Shown here: piece after piece, positions 8,814 to 12,759 of the stretch
How positions within the stretch are numbered: the first letter of the stretch is position 1
How the letters are laid out: each line of letters begins with the position of its first letter
Assembly (NCBI GenBank): GCA_005883245.1
Contig: VAXT01000027.1
Location: forward strand, 1-12,759
From: Actinomycetota bacterium
GTDB taxonomy: Bacteria; Actinomycetota; Thermoleophilia; Gaiellales; Gaiellaceae
Length of the DNA stretch: 12,759 bases
Direction of reading: 5' to 3'
Notes under the pieces: generated by a model
The model's input: the letters and a program-made list of their open reading frames with translations, nothing else
What the model was told of the DNA's origin: nothing
The model's database searches: none
Made by a program: the position numbers and the translations under genes

Positions 8814-9400
8814 GCGCGCCGTCTCCTCACGACGAGGATTGCCGCCAGGGAGCCAAGGATCGCGCCGGCGATGACGATCCAGATCCACGTGTGGCGGCTG
8901 CCATCACCTTCGGTGGACGCGCTCGTGGTCACCGGCGCGGGCTGAGGCGCAGGTGGGTTCGTTTGCCCCTTGGCGGCCGTGAGCGTCACCTGGGGAGCGG
9001 GCGTGTCCGACGACTCCGCCCCGATCCAGTGCACGACCTTGCCGTCCTGATACGTGACCAGGGACGGGAAGACGAGCACTCGTCCCGCCGAGTTGGGCAT
9101 GTGGGCGGTAAACGAGAACTTCCCCTCCGCGCCGTTCGGGATCTTTCCGCCCGACCATGTGACGATTCGGCCGTTCACGGAAGGCTTCCAGCCGGGAGTC
9201 GGATGAGCGACCACGTCGGTCACCCCCGAGGGCATCTGGACTGTGAGCCTCACCGCGGGGACGCTCTCCTCCCCCTCGGCGGACAAGGTGATCTTCGAGA
9301 CGCTGTCGGCAGGGACCTGCTGGGGGCTTGGCTCGACGTGAGCCAGCGCTGCAGGGACGTGCGTCAGCCCGAGCAGCGTGAGAACGACGATCTTTCGCAT
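8810..9400 (-). CDS. ycnI: YcnI-like copper-binding protein (DUF1775)
   Basis: YcnI proteins are membrane-anchored outer-face domains that bind Cu(II) and occur beside CopC/CopD. The 196-residue protein has a signal peptide ending ALA (18-20), so the mature protein starts HVEPSP with His21. Family features visible are the PGW turn (Trp71), the FSFTAHMPNSAG block, and Trp125 in VVHWIGAESSDTPAPQVTL, which probably matches the Trp near copper in B. subtilis YcnI. Glu44 or Glu45 may match its Glu ligand. A Pro/Thr-rich linker (about 148-165) leads to one membrane helix (172-191) and an RRRR stop-transfer end. ATG 9400 follows the previous gene's stop by one base, with GAGAGGG as ribosome site inside that gene's end. 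Its own stop overlaps the next start (TTGA). Confidence 0.9.
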   Translation of the reverse strand: MRKIVVLTLLGLTHVPAALAHVEPSPQQVPADSVSKITLSAEGEESVPAVRLTVQMPSGVTDVVAHPTPGWKPSVNGRIVTWSGGKIPNGAEGKFSFTAHMPNSAGRVLVFPSLVTYQDGKVVHWIGAESSDTPAPQVTLTAAKGQTNPPAPQPAPVTTSASTEGDGSRHTWIWIVIAGAILGSLAAILVVRRRRA

Positions 9401-9401
9401 C

Positions 9402-10838
9402 TCAACCCTCTCTGATGGGCACGGTCACCGTTTGCGTGAATGACTGAAACGCTCCGCGTCGGACCTCGATCGTCACCTGCCAGTCGCCCGGCTGAGGGAA
9501 GACTCCAGCCGAGGTCGTGTAGTGGCTCGGGACGATCCTCGTCAGCGGGATGCGCAGCGGTCCGAGGTTCTGGCTCGGAAGCGTCGCCGACAGCTTGGCG
9601 TCGTCGACACTCGCCGGGAAGCCGCTCTTCGGCTTGAAGAAGTACCGAGGCTTTCGCCGGGGGCTCGGTGACGAGCACCGCGGTCACGCCGACGATCGCC
9701 GCCATGATCGCGAGCTCCGTCCCAGCGGCGCGCAGGAAGCGCCGCTGCTCGACGACCGAGGCGATCTGCCTCTTGAGACGCGGCACCGCGAACCGGTTGT
9801 TGTAGAGGCCCAGTAGGAGCAGTGGCAGGACGAGCGCGATCTTGACCAGCAGCAGCCGGCCGTACGTCGTGTCCCAGAGGCCGTCGAAGGCCCGCACCTC
9901 CTGGTAGCCGCGTAGGCTGCCGGCAACGATCAGGGTCGCGACCGAGACGACGGCGAGAACCGAGAAGCGCGGCACCGCGCGTGAGGCGAGCGGCCAGCGA
10001 TCGTCGCCGGCGAGCAGAAGCGCCAGCACGGTGAAACCGAGCCCGCCGACCCAGGTCGAAGCCGCGGCGATGTGGGTCACGTCGAAGACGAGTGCCCAGG
10101 CGCCGCTCGTCCGCGCGTGTCCCGCAGCCGAGATCGTCGGCAGCAACAGCAGCGCCGAGAGCGGGAGGAGCTCGAGCCTCCGCGACCGGCTCGCCAGCAG
10201 CGCCAAGGCGCCGACCACGGACGCGATCCCGATCTGCCAGAGGAACGCGTGGCCGAACCGCGTCTGGAGGACGGAGTGCACGGTGTCCCAGCGGAACGCC
10301 TCGCTGAGCCCGAAGCCTCCCGCCACGGCACCCTGGAGCACGATGCAGAGCGCGGCCGCGACGAGACGACGAGCAGGATGAGAGCGAAGTCGAGGGCGCG
10401 GACGAACTTGAAGAGCGCGTCGATCGTGCCCGGGGTCTTCGTGCCGAAGACCTGCTTGCACGACCCGCCGGGCGTCGCCTTCTTGACGTTGAAGACGAAG
10501 GCTCCGGCGACCGGGTGCGAGTCGGCCGAGATCACCCGCCACGTGACGATGTACGTCCCGCGCGGCAGCTTCCGGTCGATCTGAACCGCGACCGAGTCCT
10601 TGCTGGGCCGGACGATCTTGCCCGAGTCGACGCGCCCGCCTCCACAGTCGTAGACGCGAATCGAGCCGAACGCCGTCTCGACGGCCTCGTTGAAGCGCAG
10701 CGAAACCGACTTCGGGCTCGTGCGGACGACCGAGTTGTTGCTCGGGGAGCTCTCCTGGAGGATCGCGTGCGCGAATGCGGACGGCACCGCTGTCAGTGCG
10801 GTCATGACGACCGCTATGACGAGCCAGCTTCTCTTCAA
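9402..10838 (-). pseudogene. copCD: CopC-CopD-YtkA-like copper protein, two frame breaks
   Basis: In Actinobacteria a CopC copper-binding domain is often fused to the CopD membrane domain. From TTG 10838 (AAGGAG four bases upstream) the first frame gives a signal peptide cleaved after AFA (23), then CopC. Mature His1, Asp83 and His85 (H24, D106, H108) match the known Cu(II) ligands. After ALDFALILLVV the frame breaks near 10355-10373; the CopD helices (RRLVAAALCIVLQGAVAGG... to VTAVLVTEPPAKAS) continue in another frame down to about 9650. There a second change returns to the first frame (YFFKPKSGFPAS... to VTVPIREG, stop 9402-9404), a YtkA-like end domain. Both junctions seem short of about 30 residues compared with what I recall of the family, so small deletions are more likely than single-base errors. 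Real decay and misassembly cannot be separated here. Each segment is well conserved. Confidence 0.8.
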
Positions 10839-10859
10839 GGCACTCCTTCGCTCGAGGAC

Positions 10860-11453
10860 TTACGGCCTGCGAGCGAAAGGCGGCGCGCGCTCCCCGTAAC
10901 CTCGCGCAAGGCCGGCCGGCCGCGGAGCGGCGACGAGGCGGACGGGGGCGGAAACCAAGACTGGGAAGGCCGGTCGTGCCAGTTCACGCAGCGCGCGGCC
11001 GACCGCCCGGGCGGCGGAGTCGAGCGCCCATGCGATCAGGAGCGCGGCGAGTGCGAAGGGCAGTTGGAAAGCCAGGCCGAGGAGGAACGCGGGCTGCACG
11101 ACGAGCGTCCACGACACGTGACCCGTGTGCACGACGCGCTCCGCGAGCTCCTGGACGACGAAGGCGATCGGCGGCAGGAGCACGATCAGCGGCGACTTTA
11201 CCGGCCTGTGCCGCTCGCCTCGGAAGCCCGTCGTCGCCTGCAGCGCGAGCCCGGCCAGCAGGACGCCGAAGCTGACCCAGAGCGCGAGCGGGACGTAGCC
11301 GAAGTAGGCGTGGCCGCTGCGTGCGAGCGCGTCCGCGCGTGCATGAGCATCCGAATAGACGAGGCGGTAGGCGAGCAGGTGTCCGGCGATCAACCCCGCG
11401 AACATCAGCGGCGCCGTGGACAACCAGGCGAGTCGCTGCCTCATCTCCGGCAT
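10860..11453 (-). CDS. Four-helix membrane protein of copper operon, unknown function
   Basis: From ATG 11453 the product has 197 residues; an in-frame extension to 11534 overlaps smpB and is Arg/Cys-rich, so I reject it. Four hydrophobic segments are clear, at about 10-30, 50-75, 90-110 and 120-150. Between the first two lies an outward or inward loop with SDAHARADALARSGHAYF. A His at the end of helix 1 (AGHLLAYRLV) and the SGHAYF His look conserved in similar actinobacterial proteins that I recall without a name. The C-terminus is basic and ends near RGYGERAPP. It is the first gene of the minus-strand operon, 21 bases ahead of copCD, so a part in copper or metal handling is likely by context only. 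Confidence 0.75.
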   Translation of the reverse strand: MPEMRQRLAWLSTAPLMFAGLIAGHLLAYRLVYSDAHARADALARSGHAYFGYVPLALWVSFGVLLAGLALQATTGFRGERHRPVKSPLIVLLPPIAFVVQELAERVVHTGHVSWTLVVQPAFLLGLAFQLPFALAALLIAWALDSAARAVGRALRELARPAFPVLVSAPVRLVAAPRPAGLARGYGERAPPFARRP

Positions 11454-11478
11454 GGTGGCAGATCGAGCCGGAGCGCCG

Positions 11479-11484
11479 AACCTA
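11479..11484 (-). promoter_or_regulatory. Weak -10 candidate for copper operon
   Basis: On the minus strand TAGGTT fits TANNNT and would start transcription about 20 bases before the ATG at 11453. Only 41 bases separate the divergent starts at 11453 and 11495, so any operon promoter there must overlap that of smpB. No copper-regulator operator was recognised. Confidence 0.2.
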
Positions 11485-11488
11485 CAAT
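11483..11488 (+). promoter_or_regulatory. -10 box for smpB (leaderless)
   Basis: TACAAT is a near-consensus -10 element and ends 6 bases before the smpB ATG, so transcription should begin at or next to the start codon. There is no Shine-Dalgarno sequence. The same hexamer stands before ssrA at 12602-12607. Confidence 0.6.
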
Positions 11489-11494
11489 CGACGC

Positions 11495-11950
11495 ATGGCC
11501 GGCGAGAAGCCGATCGCGGACAACCGCAAGGCACGGCACGACTATCACTTCCTCGAGCGCTTCGAGGCGGGCATCGTGCTGACCGGAAGCGAGGTCAAGT
11601 CCCTGCGGGAGGGCCGGGTCAGCCTCCAGCAGGCGTACGCGGACGTCCGCGAGGGCGAGGCGTGGCTCGTGGGCGCGCACATCGACCCCTACGAGCAAGC
11701 GGGGATCCAGAACCACGAGCCGGAGCGCGACCGCAAGCTCCTCCTGCACCGGCGCGAGCTCGACTCGCTCTACGGCAAGGTGCGCGAGAAGGGTCTGACC
11801 CTCGTCCCGGTGCGGCTCTACTTCAAGAACGGCCGCGCGAAGCTGGAGCTTGCGCTCGCCCGTGGCAAGGAGCAGCGCGACAAGCGGCGAGAGCTCGCGA
11901 AGCGCGAAGCCGACCGCCAGATCGAGCGCGCGCTCAAAGCGAGGCGCTGA
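11495..11950 (+). CDS. smpB: SsrA-binding protein SmpB
   Basis: SmpB binds the tRNA-like end of tmRNA, carries it into ribosomes stalled on stop-less messages, and fills the empty mRNA channel with its tail. The 151-residue length is typical. Hallmarks are NRKARHDYHFLERFEAGIVLTGSEVKSLREG near the N-terminus, the central DPYEQAG...HEPERDRKLLLHRREL, and LVPVRLYFKNGRAKLELALARGK. The basic helical C-terminal tail (KRRELAKREADRQIERALKARR) is complete. The ATG follows TACAAT by 6 bases, so the transcript is probably leaderless. The tmRNA gene lies about 670 bases downstream. Its 3' end overlaps the convergent HAD gene by 17 bases. Confidence 0.98.
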   Translation: MAGEKPIADNRKARHDYHFLERFEAGIVLTGSEVKSLREGRVSLQQAYADVREGEAWLVGAHIDPYEQAGIQNHEPERDRKLLLHRRELDSLYGKVREKGLTLVPVRLYFKNGRAKLELALARGKEQRDKRRELAKREADRQIERALKARR

Positions 11951-12596
11951 GCCGCTCGAGCGTCGGCGGCAGCTCGCTCATCCGGTCGATCACGGCGTCG
12001 GCGCCGTCGAGGCCCAGGCCGAATCCGATGACGTGGATCCCTGCGGCTCGCGCTCCGGCAACGTCGTTCTCGGTGTCGCCGACGGCGACAGTGCGCTCGG
12101 CAGGCCAGTCGCCGGCCTTGCGGCGGGCGATCGCGATCAGCTCGTCGCGGCTCTCCGCTTCGCAGCCGAACGCGCCCTGACCGGACGGGAAGAGCTCGGC
12201 GAGGCCGATCCGCTCCATGCGCGCTCTCGCCACGGGTTCCGGATTCCCGGTGAGAAGCGCGCGGCGCTCGATCTGGCTGATCGCGTCTGCGGCGCCGTCT
12301 GCGGCGGCCCAGTGGGATGTGTCCGTGCCGGCCAAGAGCTCGAGGTAGCGGCGCGAGGCTTCGGTGCACCAGCGGCCGAGATCGGGGTCGATCTCGTCGT
12401 CGCCGAGCCCCGCTGAGCGGAGCAGTTCGCGCGTGATCCGCATCGCCGTCTGCCCGGGATGGTCGACGCCGCGAATCGCATCAGCTGGCAGCTTCAGCCC
12501 CCAGACGGTCTCGATCGCATCCGTCGTCGCCTGCCCCATCAGCGGATCGCTCGTCATGAACAGCGTCTTGTCGACGTCGAAGAGGACGAGGAGCAC
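11934..12596 (-). CDS. HAD-superfamily hydrolase, phosphoglycolate phosphatase-like
   Basis: HAD phosphatases remove phosphate from small molecules through an aspartyl-phosphate. From GTG 12596 the protein has 220 residues and begins directly with motif I, LFDVDKTLF, with nucleophile Asp7 and acid Asp9. A helical cap follows (about 15-90), then motif II LLTGNP (Thr116), a basic region after 155 (Arg158, Arg159, Lys160) for motif III, and motif IV GDTENDV (Asp174, Asp178). This is the Gph-like layout; the substrate cannot be told. The longer frame to 12698 would run into ssrA and is rejected. GTG stands 6 bases after a minus-strand TATTGT, so the message is probably leaderless. The gene sits antisense between smpB and ssrA. 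Confidence 0.88.
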   Translation of the reverse strand: MLLVLFDVDKTLFMTSDPLMGQATTDAIETVWGLKLPADAIRGVDHPGQTAMRITRELLRSAGLGDDEIDPDLGRWCTEASRRYLELLAGTDTSHWAAADGAADAISQIERRALLTGNPEPVARARMERIGLAELFPSGQGAFGCEAESRDELIAIARRKAGDWPAERTVAVGDTENDVAGARAAGIHVIGFGLGLDGADAVIDRMSELPPTLERLSASL

Positions 12597-12601
12597 GCGG
12601 C

Positions 12602-12608
12602 TACAATA
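12602..12608. promoter_or_regulatory. Symmetric -10 element shared by ssrA and HAD gene
   Basis: The plus strand reads TACAAT (12602-12607) upstream of ssrA. The minus strand reads TATTGT (12608-12603), ending 6 bases before the HAD gene's GTG. Both fit TANNNT and overlap almost fully, so one melted region could serve divergent transcription. No strong -35 box is seen on either side. Confidence 0.5.
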
Positions 12609-12620
12609 GGGGCCACATAC

Positions 12621-12759
12621 GGGGGCGATCAGGTTTCGACGTGGTCGATTCTCCGGTTGAGCTGCAAGCCGAGGTCCCCGGTCGGCCTCGTAAAACAACC
12701 GGGAACAACCGTAAGTGCGAAGAACAACGACGCACTCGCTCTCGCTGCCTAAACCACAG
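12621..12759 (+). ncRNA. ssrA: Transfer-messenger RNA (tmRNA), 3' end beyond window
   Basis: tmRNA acts with SmpB as both tRNA and mRNA: it frees stalled ribosomes and adds a degradation tag. The 5' tRNA-like part reads GGGGGCGATCAGGTTTCGAC, matching the conserved tmRNA start. CCGGTTG (12653-12659) can pair with CAACCGG (12696-12702) around an inner helix CGAGG/CCTCG (12670-12674 with 12686-12690), the expected helix and pseudoknot region before the tag. The reading frame from resume codon GCG (12717) encodes AKNNDALALAA and ends at TAA 12750-12752; the ALAA end is the usual protease signal. The remaining pseudoknots and 3' acceptor are outside the window. The exact mature 5' end is inferred. 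Confidence 0.95.

Noticed and set aside
8814..8888. Longer N-terminus for the WHDHRIHYM protein
   Set aside because: The extra residues lie in the overlap with ycnI, are charged and would mask the signal peptide. The TTG at 8813 has a ribosome site and a stop-start overlap.
10515..11582. Plus-strand open frame (355 codons) opposite copC and the membrane gene
   Set aside because: Composition is Arg/Glu/Asp-rich antisense. The minus-strand frames have signal peptides, membrane helices and family motifs.
12597..12698. Longer N-terminus for the HAD hydrolase
   Set aside because: It would run into the tmRNA gene and past the shared promoter. HAD proteins normally have motif I within the first 10 residues, as given by GTG 12596.

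Overview
The window looks like chromosomal DNA from a high-GC actinobacterium, probably the class Thermoleophilia or a close relative. This rests on strong G/C preference at third codon positions, mostly UGA stops, the gene order prfB-ftsE-ftsX with smpB and ssrA further on, and -10 boxes placed almost against start codons. The placement is an inference from style and order; no marker gene was searched.

Layout. Positions 1-456 hold the end (or all) of an acidic protein of unknown function. Positions 447-661 hold a tandem ~103-base repeat whose unit can fold into several hairpins, lying just upstream of secA (683-3361). Next is prfB (release factor 2), split by a classic CTT-TGA-C programmed +1 frameshift, and in this sequence without a proper stop codon. 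ftsE and ftsX follow, overlapping by 4 bases, then an RNase II/R-family exoribonuclease (6527-8251). On the minus strand, 11453 down to 8169, is a tightly packed four-gene operon: a four-helix membrane protein, a CopC-CopD-YtkA-like fusion broken by two frame changes, a YcnI-like (DUF1775) protein, and a membrane-anchored protein of unknown function with a WHDHRIHYM motif. Then come smpB (11495-11950), a HAD hydrolase on the minus strand, and the first part of the tmRNA gene ssrA, which runs off the right edge.

How the genes work together. prfB ends translation at UAA/UGA. SmpB and tmRNA rescue ribosomes stuck on stop-less messages, and RNase R-type enzymes are known to degrade those messages, so most of a translation-quality-control module is here. 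SecA drives protein export and FtsEX controls cell-wall hydrolysis at division. The minus-strand operon is a separate envelope copper-handling cassette lying between rnr and smpB. Three of its exported products are predicted to start with histidine after signal-peptide removal, the arrangement that CopC and YcnI use to bind copper.

Main points for a second look: the structured tandem repeat before secA, the symmetric -10 element shared by ssrA and the HAD gene, the lost prfB stop with a local change in codon use, the twice-broken copCD gene, the unnamed WHDHRIHYM protein, and a repeated pattern of probable leaderless promoters. No tRNA, rRNA, CRISPR array, insertion sequence or U-tract terminator was seen.
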